A stretch of DNA of 64,000 nt from Plasmodium malariae (lineage: Eukaryota; Apicomplexa; Aconoidasida; Haemosporida; Plasmodiidae): contig NC_041779.1 of the NCBI RefSeq assembly GCF_900090045.1, forward strand, positions 702,501 through 766,500. Direction: 5' to 3'. Shown in pieces: positions 34,518 to 44,382 of the stretch. How positions within the stretch are numbered: the stretch's first letter is position 1; each line of letters opens with the position of its first letter. The notes under the pieces were generated by a model. The model was not told where the DNA came from. It ran no database searches and worked only from the letters and a program-made list of their open reading frames with translations. Made by a program: the position numbers and the translations under genes.

Positions 34518-35692
34518 TTAAATATGTCTTAAATTTTCCCATAACCTCTTTATTTTCAATACAGTCTTTTTACTAATCCTTTTTTGAAATTTAGCTTTTT
34601 CATTTTGCAAAATAAAAACAAAGCAGTCACAAGTTGATATGTATTCTTCTTCCCTAAAAAGTAAAAAAAAAAAAAAAAATTGCAAATAATTGGAAAATAG
34701 CTAGCTAATAATTTGTGAAAATAACATGAACAGGCAATATGAACTAGGAGTATCCCCAAGTAATGAGAAGTAGTATCACTCCAAAGTAACACACGAGAAT
34801 GCAATTTACGAAATGTAAAATTATGAACAGTACATAAAAAATTCACAACAAATACATGCGTTCAGAAATTGTGTGCATGCGCTTTTTTCAGAGCAACATT
34901 TGGAGTTGCATTAAATTTCTCTCTTTACCTGCTTTCAAATAGTCTTGTTGAAAATGTGTAGAAATTTCGTTTTAATAAGAAGCAACTGATTACATATGGA
35001 GAGGAAAATAATAACTCATAAAAATAATTCTTGTCTTTGAGAAATGGAATAATCAAAAAAAAAGTTAATTCCTGTTCTTCCTTTTTTAAATTGCATAAAA
35101 TGTATATTATTAACTTATTAATCAAAGAAATGTCGAAAGGAGGATTGACTTCATACGCCCCGCTACGCAAATGTAATTTAAAGAAATCCCCTGAGCTACC
35201 AAAAAATATATCAATATCGGAAAAAAATGAACAATATTTCTTTAAAACAGCATTAAAAGGGGAAGAAAAACATTCTCTTTTTATTTCCATTTTTTTTCGC
35301 AGCATTCGCATTATCCTCATAGGTACGCAGCTCTAAGCACGTTGAACAAAAGAAAAAACAATGAGAATTATCAACGTAGCAATGCAGCAATGGATCAATG
35401 GAGCAATGTAGCAATGTAGCAATGAAGCAACGTAGCAATGGATCAATGGATCAATGGAGCAATGTAGCAGTGGAGCAACGTAGCAATGTAACCATAGAGC
35501 AATGAAGCAAGTTTGGAGGGCACATACATGCATATAATTAGACAGCTAAAGATACAAGTGCATGTCAGGCATTTAAATGGATGCCTCTACACACTAATAT
35601 TATAATTATGTAATTATGTAATTTCACAAAAAGCAGTATTGTGAAAACTTGCCGCTACATTACTTGAACATAAAAAATTTATATGTGTACAT

Positions 35693-35732
<40 letters not shown>

Positions 35733-38700
35733 CAAACCTGCGTGATTAACATTTCCTATCAAAGTATGATAACGTATTAGCAGAAAGAAAACAAAAAAAT
35801 AGAAATTACGTATGAGAACATTATTCCTATTTTTTATGAGGATACCATTTTGTTTGTAAAAGCAGTCATGATTTACCTCTCTAATTATCTTTTTCTTACA
35901 ATCATTTACAATTAAATATTTACTTAAGCATTTTATACATATACAGTATATATTATTGAAGAGATAGGTAAAAATAAAAGGGTTATAATTATAAAAGAAA
36001 AAGCAATGTCTATAAAATAGTAAGCATATATTAACATAATTTATTTTATATGTTTTTTTTAATATATATGATTTCTCGAAAACGAAATATTTCTTTCCGT
36101 TCAGTAAATAGTAAACATTACCTAAGTTAACATTATGTCTTCCACTTCCATTTACACTTTCACATCCTGTTCTTCCCCCCATTCTGAGGTTAAAAATAAT
36201 AAAATTTTTTTTCATTTGTACATAAAAGTCCTCTTCATTTACATATACATAAATACTAGGAAATAATGCGTTCACATTACTGTATAGTAGTGTTATGTAC
36301 TTACCTATCAGATTGTCTGACCCTGCTTTTGTTTTTCTCTTTGCAGTTGTATTCTTACTCGATAATTTACATATGTATCTCTGCAGTCTTTTTCTTTTCA
36401 ATATATTCTTTCTATTTTGTATTGAAAGATTTTCCCCTTTTTTTATATACAGAGAATAAAATCGGGTAAATAATCCTTCCATGCAGTTATCACAGTAGAT
36501 ACAGCAAGAAAAAGCATTACAACTTGTGCAGGATAAGCACTTATTACAAGTGCTTCTAACGCAACTGATCTCTTTGTCACCTATTAGGGGAAAACATTTT
36601 TCCCCCTTACTTTCCTTGTACGCATATGCATATACATCCACAGAGTTAAGCAGCTTGCATAATAGTCGAATAGGCCATATCTTAAAATTATATATATTAC
36701 TATTTAAGTAAAATTTTTTTTTTTTATTTTCCCCAGTACTTAAAATTACCCTTTTTTTGTTACTACTGTGTAAAAAACCTAACAATTTGCAATATATGTA
36801 TAAGGTCAATTTTGTGATAAAATTACCTGAACATGTCAGGTCCTTTTTTTCCCAACAAATATGTTGTTTTTTTTTACAAAAATTATTGCTTAATTGGTTA
36901 AGGAAAAGATATGTTCCTTTATTAATTAATATCTTCTCTCTTTTCAATTCTTCATTATGTTCAACTTTCTTCTTTTTCTCTAACAAATGAAAAGAATGAA
37001 CCATAAATAAATAAATGTACACATTTATATACACAACACTTGTGTTGTACACCTTCTTTAATAATGGAAACAAAAAGGTTTTCAAATTTTCCAAAAAAAT
37101 TTTTATTTTTTCATTTATATAATCATATGAATTATTGTCATTGTTGTTATGTGCCCACTTCTCGTCCACTATGCTTGTGAGTTCCATTACTTTTTCATCT
37201 ACATCTATAATTTTTGCCCAGTTCAATTCGTAAAATTTACTATATGAATAATTTCCCCAATACAACTTTTTTCCTTTACATGTTATCCTCTTATAATACG
37301 AGTTATTTATTCCTCCTCCATATACGACTCTTGGATTACTTATACAACCGCTACATATGCTATTACTGCAGTAATTACATGTACTTATATTCACATTTTC
37401 CTCATATGAAATGAGTCGTAAGTCATCAGACAGTTGACTTTCTTTCAGTACTTTTTTTTCTTCATTTCGTTTGTAGACTCGAACTGCTATTTTGCTAATT
37501 TGAGAATTTCCATTCGATATAGCACCGCTACTATTTAAGTGCTCCTCTATATGAGACATGCTTGCTGTATGTGCTATGCAATCTGGCTTCCTTGTCTTCT
37601 CTGTCTTTAATATACTATCAAAATGTTTTATATAAACACATTTATTATTCATCTTTTTAAAGCAACGTGCGAAATTATTTTGAATTTTTTTTTGACATTT
37701 ACTAAAATAGCAACTTCTGCAATGTTCATGGTGTACACCACTTTTTGCTTTTTTACCAAATTTTGAATATGAAAAATTATATTTTTTAAAAAAAATTTTT
37801 TTTTTCATATATTTCTCAAAATAATAGCTTAAAAAGGATTCACGCCTTTCTTCTTTTTCCTCCTTTTTAATAACGCTTATATAGTTGTGATACAGAATAT
37901 ATAATATGACAAAAATGAAATATTTCTTTTTTTCTCGTGCATTTAAATTTTCCTTTTTCAACAAATCATATGAGCAGAAGAAGCACATGATATGAGAAAT
38001 TAGCACGTTATTAGGAGAGCTCACGGTACAAGGTGTCGTCTCCCACTTTTCACTACCACCACCCACGATAATGTTATTCCCGCTAAGGCCATTCACGATA
38101 ATGTTATTCCCGCTAAGGCCATCCAAGCTAATGTTATTCCCGCTAAGGCCATCCAAGCTAATGTTATTCCCGCTAAGGCCATCCACGCTAATGCTATCCC
38201 CACTAAGGACCCCTACGCTAACATCGTTAGGTACACCAAAACAGTCATATTTACTTCGGAATGGATTCCTGAGCTCCTTTCCCTTTTTGAAAAACCTACA
38301 AAATTGCCGCTCTTCAGGCGTTAAACTACACTGTTTAGAAACCAAAGAAACACAAACATAAAAATTGATGTCTAAAAATGCAAAATAAAAAAGAAATAAG
38401 TTGAATATATACCTAAGTGACAACTGAGTGTATATCCTCTCTATATTTACTACAGTTATGTATAAAACGTTTTGCACATTTTCTTTTAATAGCGTTTTCA
38501 ACTTTTTAAATAGAAAGAAATTATCGCTAATTAATTTTTTTTTTTCCTTATATTTAGGAAAATTATTAAAAGAGTTAAAAAGTATTTTAATACAAATAAA
38601 AAAATAGTAAATATAATGCTCATCATTTAAAACTTCTTTTCCGTTTGAGCAGTGATTTTCTGTATTCATGTCTTCAGCTTTTTTCATATTCTCACAACTG

Positions 38701-39677
38701 CAAAACGTAGAGGACGAGCACAACGAATCAGTCATAATCATCGTGTTTTTATTTATTATTGAGTAATATATAGAATTAAAAATGTTAAAGTAAAAATCGT
38801 TATAAATAAGCTTTTTAATAATGTAATTTACACGTATTACATCAACTTTCAACATATTATATTTGCTATTGTTACATTTGAAAGGTGTACTACATTGCTT
38901 ACTCCTTTTTCTATCAATGGAAAAATTACATGAAGTAAACTTATAAACACAATATATTGCATTCAAAAAGATTATTCCTTTTTTATTAATTTCATTAGTA
39001 ACGTCCTTTTTTTTGTTACTAAGATAGACATCATAATGCCTCCATCTTTCGGGCATATATATATTTTTTTTTTTTTTCTCTCCAACACGCTCACATTTCT
39101 CATTAACACATACACATTTTTGTATGTTTCTTCTTACAGAATAAATGTATACATTTTTCTTGCTATCTAGTACAAGGGAATTTAGAAATGCGCAAAATTT
39201 TTTAATAAAAAAAGCATCAAAAAAAAAAGTTTCCTCATTGTGTGCATTTTTCCGTCTTTTCCTAATAATTGAACAAAAACGCCTGAACAAGTCATAAAGA
39301 TACAGATATTTTTCCTTAATATCGTAATTGGAGTTTTTAATATTTATGTTAAAGAAGGATCTATTTAAAATCTCTTTTTCTATAAAACACACATTTTTGT
39401 TTAATTCGAAAGTGCCATGACGATTGTTTTGTTTTACGCAATGTTCTTTCCTAAATTTGCTGTTAATTTTTTTTCCTTTTTTTTTTAACTCATTAAAGCA
39501 GTTTTTTGTTCTGTTTTCATGTTTTATTATTTTTACATAGCTATTTTTTAATTTTAAGTTTTTCATATAAAATAATTCAAACGTAAATACATTTATAAAA
39601 ACCTTTCGCAGTTTTACTAACTCTCTTTGTAAATTATACTCATCATGTAGGTTAAGGGTGTTACTACTTTTGTGCAT
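34518..39677 (-). CDS. PCIF1-like mRNA cap m6Am methyltransferase (3 exons)
   Basis: Exon 1 35730-39677 (1316 codons), exon 2 34929-35332, exon 3 34518-34653; phases 0 and 2 agree, product ~1495 aa. Exons 2-3 are the recognisable part. RECFSSPFNAVLKKYCSFF, DIDIFFGSSGDFF, GAYEVNPPF and, in exon 3, DCFVFILQNE match the catalytic domain of human PCIF1/CAPAM, which N6-methylates cap-adjacent 2'-O-methyladenosine. The catalytic NPPF is at ~1379-1382. Exon 1 is much longer than the PCIF1 N-terminus and Asn/Lys/Phe-rich. It carries a 10-residue repeat (LSGNNISLDG type, ~485-535) and Cys clusters (CNYCSNSICSGC near 765; CNKCLSCTSC and CIYCDNC near 1040-1065) that could bind metal. No WW domain is evident. 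The exon-1 end (GLQ) runs naturally into the exon-2 catalytic start. The family call rests on the last ~180 residues. Confidence 0.8.
35375..35510. repeat. Degenerate GCAATGTA-type repeat in PCIF1-like intron 1
   Basis: Irregular tandem copies of short units such as GCAATGTA, GCAATGGATCAATGGA and GCAACGTA within intron 1 (35333-35729) of the PCIF1-like gene. Confidence 0.8.
38060..38225 (-). repeat. 30-bp coding repeat in PCIF1-like exon 1
   Basis: About five 30-bp units, each coding ten residues of the LSGNNISLDG / LSGNNIIVNG type. The DNA contains CCCGCTAAGGCCAT and is strikingly GC-rich for this genome, unlike the Asn/Lys codons around it. Confidence 0.9.
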
Positions 39678-40726
39678 TTTTTAATATGTCTTAAGAACTT
39701 TGCGAGTTACAATGAGTTTCAACAAGGGGTAGAACAAACACATATGAGTGCTACGTTTCGTCAAAAGGGGGGATGTCGACATTCAACTTGCACTTTTTTC
39801 AATATACATTGCCTGTTCGGAATAGCTTCCTTCAATTTACATTGCCCGTTCAGAATATTTTCTCAATTCTAATTAACTGTTCAGAATAATTCGTTCGATC
39901 ACGTTCACTTCTTTCCTTTTCTTTTCTTATTTTTCCCATCTTTACTCTTAAATTGCCAACTTCTCGCTTAGAAGTTCAGTATGTTATGCTATCGTATCTT
40001 CAATTCTATTTTTTTTAATTTGGTACTCAATGGGGGAATAATGTTGAAGGTGAAAACGCCAAAAAAAAAAAAAAAAAAGGAAACATATAAGTAGCTGTTA
40101 TTGTAAAGCGTATTTTGCTCTACACATGTGCGTACATGTGAGTATAAGTTTGTTTATATGTACGTAAAAGTGTGTTTGTATATTTGTATGTATAATTGTA
40201 TGTATAACTGTATGTATAATTGTATGTATAACTGTATGTATAATTGTATGTATAATTGTATGTATAATTGTATGTATAATTGTATGTATAATTGTATGTA
40301 TAATTGTATGTATAATTGTATGTATAATGTATGTATAATTGTATGTATAATTGTATGTATAATTGTATGTATAATTGTATGTATAATTGTATGTATAATT
40401 ATGATTGTATGTATAATTGTATGTATAACTGTATGTATAATTGTATGTATAATTGTATGTATAATTGTATGTATAACTGTATGTATAATTGTATGTATAA
40501 TTGTATGTATAACTGTATGTACAATTGTATGTATAATTGTATGTATAACTGTATGTATAATTGTATGTATAATTGTATGTATAATTGTATGTATATTTGT
40601 ATCTATATTTGTATGTATGTATGTATATATATTTTTTTTTTTTTTTTGAGCTTTTGGTCACGCGACGCAGCAAAACTTTTTTTTCCTCTTTCCTCTGACT
40701 TTTTGCAAATCTGCTATTTGGCTCAT
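39678..40726. other. Divergent intergenic region (PCIF1-like / quinone oxidoreductase)
   Basis: About 1 kb shared upstream region, nearly half of it a TGTATGTATAAT minisatellite. Open frames across it on both strands are repeat artefacts, including the upstream extension of the oxidoreductase frame. Confidence 0.7.
40165..40625. repeat. ~460-bp TGTATGTATAAT-type minisatellite
   Basis: Roughly forty 12-bp units (TGTATGTATAAT, with some TGTATGTATAAC and a few irregular steps). Since the period is a multiple of three, several frames stay open on both strands as MYNC, VCII and YTYN runs. It lies in the divergent promoter region. Confidence 0.97.
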
Positions 40727-42157
40727 ATGAGGGGAATTTTGCTGAAAGGAGTAAATAAGTTAGTCTTCAGCGACTGTTTGAAAAAACCTATGTTAGAAAA
40801 AGGAAATCACTGTAGGGATGAAAACGACCTATTGATAAAAGTCTGCGCATCAGGTATTAATAGAATTGATATTTTAATAAAACAAAATAAATATGCACAT
40901 TTCCCAAGAAATAAATGTTTGGGAATAGAAATTAGTGGAATTATTGAAGAATCGAATTGTGAACGTTTTAAGAAAAATGATCGAGTTTGTTCCCTATTAA
41001 AATATAATGGATACTGTGAATATGTACTAGCTAATTCGAAGCATACCATGAAAATAGACAATAATACTACTATGTCAATGATCGAAGCTGCAAGTTTACC
41101 AGAGAGTTTCTTAACAGCGTACAAATTAATTTATTACATTGCAAGGTTTCCCTTAATTGGTCAGGATATTATCACGGGTGTGGAAAATATAAATAAGAGG
41201 GGCAGAAGTGACGACGAATTTGATGGCAAGGGGATAGACGGAAGGGATGAGAAAGTTGATAGCGAGGGCATGAACAGAAGGGATGAGAAAGTTGATAGCG
41301 AGGGCATGAACAGAAGGGATGAGAAAGTTGATAGCGAGGGCATGAACAGAAGGGATGAGAAAGTTGATAGCGAGGGCATGAACAGAAGGGATGAGAAAGT
41401 TGATGGCAAGGGAATGGACAGAAAGGACAAGAAAGTTGATGGCGAGGGAATGGACTCACATAAACTAACTTCTCTTGATAAAGGAAACAGTGACAGAGGC
41501 CATCACTTCAAACAATTTGTCAAAGAAGAAAGAATAAAAAGCATCAACCGAATAACTGATAACTACTTTCAAAATGAAGAAGTGAACGTTTTGGTTTATG
41601 GCTCTCTAAGCAGCGTTGGTATAAATTTATTACAGCTATTGAATTTTGAAAAAAAAAGGAACATACTAAAAATTAATAAAATTATTGCAGTTACATCAAA
41701 TGAAGTGAAAGCCAAAAAAGCTCTAGAAGTAGGAGCGACTGATTACGTATTTCATAATAAAGAAAATTTTGTTGATAGTGTGTTAAATATAACAAAAAAA
41801 ATTAATTTAATATTCGACTGTATCGGAAAGAGTATGTTTGAAAATAACATCAAAATATGTACATATGACACTGTCTGGATATTATATGGTTTATTAAGTG
41901 GAGCAAAGGTAAATAATTTTAATTTATTTCATTTAATAAATAAAAGAATTCTTTTACTTAATACTACTCTTTATGATAGATCCGATATATACAAGGAAGA
42001 GTTAATAAACTCTTTTCAATATAATTTATTCCCTCTCCTAAAACACAAAATTTTGAAACCCTATATATATCAAGTGCTAGATATTGAGCAAGTGGAAAAG
42101 GCGCATTACATAATTGAAAACAATCTGAACATCGGCAAGGTCGTATGCCAATTTTGA
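40727..42157 (+). CDS. Zinc-independent quinone oxidoreductase, TP53I3/PIG3-like
   Basis: A 476-aa single-exon protein. The start MRGILLKGVNKLVF was chosen because everything upstream is minisatellite. The GroES-like N-terminal half has GINRIDILIKQNKYAHFPRN, LGIEISG and SLPESFLTAYKL, and the NADPH-binding half has VLVYGSLSSVGINLLQL, VGATDYVFH, IFDCIGKSMFENN and WILYGLLSGAKV. It ends NNLNIGKVVCQF. These run parallel to human TP53I3/PIG3 and related NADPH:quinone oxidoreductases of the MDR superfamily. The zinc-binding Cys/His set of alcohol dehydrogenases is absent. Between the two domains, just before the first Rossmann strand, sits a ~110-residue hydrophilic insertion with six 12-residue repeats (RDEKVDSEGMNR type), making the protein longer than the usual ~330 aa. 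No targeting signal is obvious. Confidence 0.88.
   Translation: MRGILLKGVNKLVFSDCLKKPMLEKGNHCRDENDLLIKVCASGINRIDILIKQNKYAHFPRNKCLGIEISGIIEESNCERFKKNDRVCSLLKYNGYCEYVLANSKHTMKIDNNTTMSMIEAASLPESFLTAYKLIYYIARFPLIGQDIITGVENINKRGRSDDEFDGKGIDGRDEKVDSEGMNRRDEKVDSEGMNRRDEKVDSEGMNRRDEKVDSEGMNRRDEKVDGKGMDRKDKKVDGEGMDSHKLTSLDKGNSDRGHHFKQFVKEERIKSINRITDNYFQNEEVNVLVYGSLSSVGINLLQLLNFEKKRNILKINKIIAVTSNEVKAKKALEVGATDYVFHNKENFVDSVLNITKKINLIFDCIGKSMFENNIKICTYDTVWILYGLLSGAKVNNFNLFHLINKRILLLNTTLYDRSDIYKEELINSFQYNLFPLLKHKILKPYIYQVLDIEQVEKAHYIIENNLNIGKVVCQF
41240..41455 (+). repeat. 36-bp coding minisatellite (six 12-residue units)
   Basis: Six 36-bp units coding RDEKVDSEGMNR or variants (last two with DGKGMD and DGEGMD). 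Four are essentially identical in DNA, implying recent expansion. They sit in the interdomain insertion of the oxidoreductase. Confidence 0.95.
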
Positions 42158-42620
42158 GAGTTCTCTTCTAGGTGCTCACTTTGTTGTGTCGGAAGGGTTA
42201 TCATTTATCCGAATGATATGCGCACATACAAAATGTGGAAAAGTGCATGTATATATGTACATTCATATATGTACAAGTATATGTGCATGTATATATATAT
42301 ATGTGCGCAGCTCATTTTCGCGTTCTTTTTCTATTTTTTTAATTCCCCGAAAATCAACTTCAAATCTAACATACCTTTTTTAACGAGTCCCTTTGTGTCA
42401 TTTAACAACATTACATACATATGTGCTCATGCATATGTATATGCATACAAGTATACTCCCACTTCTTACATATCACGCGCGCAGCAACTTTCCATTATGG
42501 CGATCATGAACTAACAAAACGTTTTCCCTCTTTCATTTTTTCGCGTGTACCGTCAAAATTGCGTTAATTTTTTTTTTTTTTTTTTTTTAATTTCGCTGAA
42601 TATATATTAACTTGTTCATA

Positions 42621-42665
<45 letters not shown>

Positions 42666-42760
42666 CCTACCTCTGGCCCTACTTGCTGACGTACTTACCA
42701 TTTTTGAGACTTCCTATTTATGAGCTTTATTTTTTTTTTTTAAAACAGTACAAAAACAAT
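42158..42760. other. Intergenic region upstream of MED7
   Basis: About 600 bp between two + strand genes, with T runs at ~42569-42588 and ~42639-42665 and a (TA)n tract at ~42618-42639. A short in-frame extension upstream of the MED7 ATG (from 42683) is Phe/Leu-rich and interrupted by a poly(T), and I leave it out. No other gene is seen. Confidence 0.65.
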
Positions 42761-43543
42761 ATGACGGAAAAATACGTTTCAGGGTACCCTCCTCCCCCGT
42801 ATTACTACAAAGAGTACGCAGATGTAGGCTCCGATATAAACAGATTAATTGAAACAAACAGAAGTACGAAGGAAAATAATCAATCTGAGGATGGTAAACA
42901 TCCCTGTTTTATAAAACAAATTCAGGAAATGTATGATGTGTATGATATTAATAAAAATGTAAATGTGAAATTGATTGAAGCCGATAGCTCGTACATAAAA
43001 GAAAAATATGATGAAAATAAATGTAAACTCTTATTTGGTCGACCCCCACCTATAGCTTTAAAAAATAATTATAGTTCTTTTGGCTTAAATTATAATACTG
43101 AAAGAGTAATTGAAGAATTGGAACCAGACGAATTGTTATATGATGAAAAAAAAAATTTAAAAGAAGAATTTATTAGATTATATAAAATGTATAAAGACTG
43201 TTTTTTTAATTTATTTGACGACATAGTGAACAGTAGAAAAGATGATAAAACCAAAATAAAAAATTTAATAAAAGTGCATATAAATTTATTTCATATACTA
43301 GCTAAATTAAGATATTATCAAAGCATTAATAACATAATAAATGTGTTAAAAGTACAGCTAAAAAGAAGACAAATAGCAATTGATAAGATGAAAATAAGTC
43401 TGCTAAATGTTTATGATTACATAAATTTTGTTCAGACAAATTTCTCAAAAAGTAGGATGATTAAAAGGGGGAAAAAGGGGGTCACTAAAAAAGGAAAAAA
43501 ATTGAAAACTAAAAAAGAAAAAAGTCAAAGGATGGAAAGTTGA
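42761..43543 (+). CDS. MED7: Mediator complex subunit 7
   Basis: A 260-aa single-exon protein. Its N-terminus has the MED7 signature: VSGYPPPPYYYKEY, later GRPPPIALKNNYSSFGLNY. The helical domain has PDELLYDEKKNLKEEFIRLY, LFDDIVNSRKD, KVHINLFHILAKLRYYQS and a final coiled coil with VLKVQLKRRQIAIDKM, in the same order as yeast and human MED7. The C-terminus is Lys-rich. MED7 with MED21 forms the hinge of the Mediator middle module, which couples activators to RNA polymerase II. The spacer between the proline motifs (residues ~25-95) is longer than in animals. The start codon is the ATG directly before TEKYVSG; an upstream ATG in frame lies in low-complexity sequence. Confidence 0.88.
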   Translation: MTEKYVSGYPPPPYYYKEYADVGSDINRLIETNRSTKENNQSEDGKHPCFIKQIQEMYDVYDINKNVNVKLIEADSSYIKEKYDENKCKLLFGRPPPIALKNNYSSFGLNYNTERVIEELEPDELLYDEKKNLKEEFIRLYKMYKDCFFNLFDDIVNSRKDDKTKIKNLIKVHINLFHILAKLRYYQSINNIINVLKVQLKRRQIAIDKMKISLLNVYDYINFVQTNFSKSRMIKRGKKGVTKKGKKLKTKKEKSQRMES

Positions 43544-44129
43544 TGAAGCTATGGAAAAATTTCAGCAGTGCTTTTAGGGATGTAGATAATTTATATGTTA
43601 CATAAACGTTAGCACCATACTTAATGTCGATGTGTAGTTGTCACACCCCCATTATTATTCCGACGCAAATATAGCTCCAAAAAATAATAAAAAATAATAA
43701 AAAATAATAAAAAATAATAAAAAATAAAAAAAATAAAAAAAATAAAAAAAGTAAAAAAAGTAAAAAAAGTAAAAAAAGTAAAAAAAGTAAAAAAAGTAAA
43801 AAAAGTAAAAAAAGTAAAAAAAGTAAAAAAAGTAAAAAAAGTAAAAAAAATAAAGTAATTATAACTGCAATTGTGACTACAAATAAAACTGCTATACTTT
43901 AATCCCCCTAACCTTATCCTTTTTTTTTTTTTTTCGTTTCCCCCCACTTTACATTTTACACATTTTACTAACATATACTAATCGTTCGAAAATAATAAAA
44001 CTTCGGAACATATGTTTATGTATATGTTCATTTTTTTTTTTTTTTTACAAAATGGAAGTGTGGACACAAATGAGGAAAAGGAGGAGGGCACTTACATTTC
44101 CTTATATTCAATAGCGAGTATTATCAAAA
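43544..44129. other. Convergent 3' intergenic region (MED7 / uL4)
   Basis: Contains the 9-bp A-rich repeat at ~43683-43850 and T runs at ~43920-43934 and ~44030-44046. No coding exon is seen. Confidence 0.65.
43683..43850. repeat. A-rich tandem repeat, GTAAAAAAA units
   Basis: Starts as AAAAATAAT repeats, then about twelve GTAAAAAAA 9-bp units. The - strand gives a repeated Phe-Phe-Thr shadow frame. Confidence 0.9.
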
Positions 44130-44346
44130 TTAATATTTTTTTAAATTGTCAAAGTTTTCCTCGTCCAATGCCATGTCTTCGTCTTCATCCGCATCGTTAT
44201 CCGAGTCCTCACTTCGTCCTTCTTCATCTTCGGGTTCTCTTTCTCCATTGCCCAAAGTGTTTTCATCAGTTATCATTTCATCGTCCTTATCTTTGTCTTC
44301 CAGTTCCTTAGTTTTTTTTTCTGAAAAATTATTTTCAAAAATGGGA

Positions 44347-44382
<36 letters not shown>

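Noticed and set aside
40098..40673. 191-codon - strand and 173-codon + strand frames, and the upstream extension of the oxidoreductase frame
   Set aside because: They are translations of the TGTATGTATAAT array. The oxidoreductase homology begins only at the ATG at 40727.
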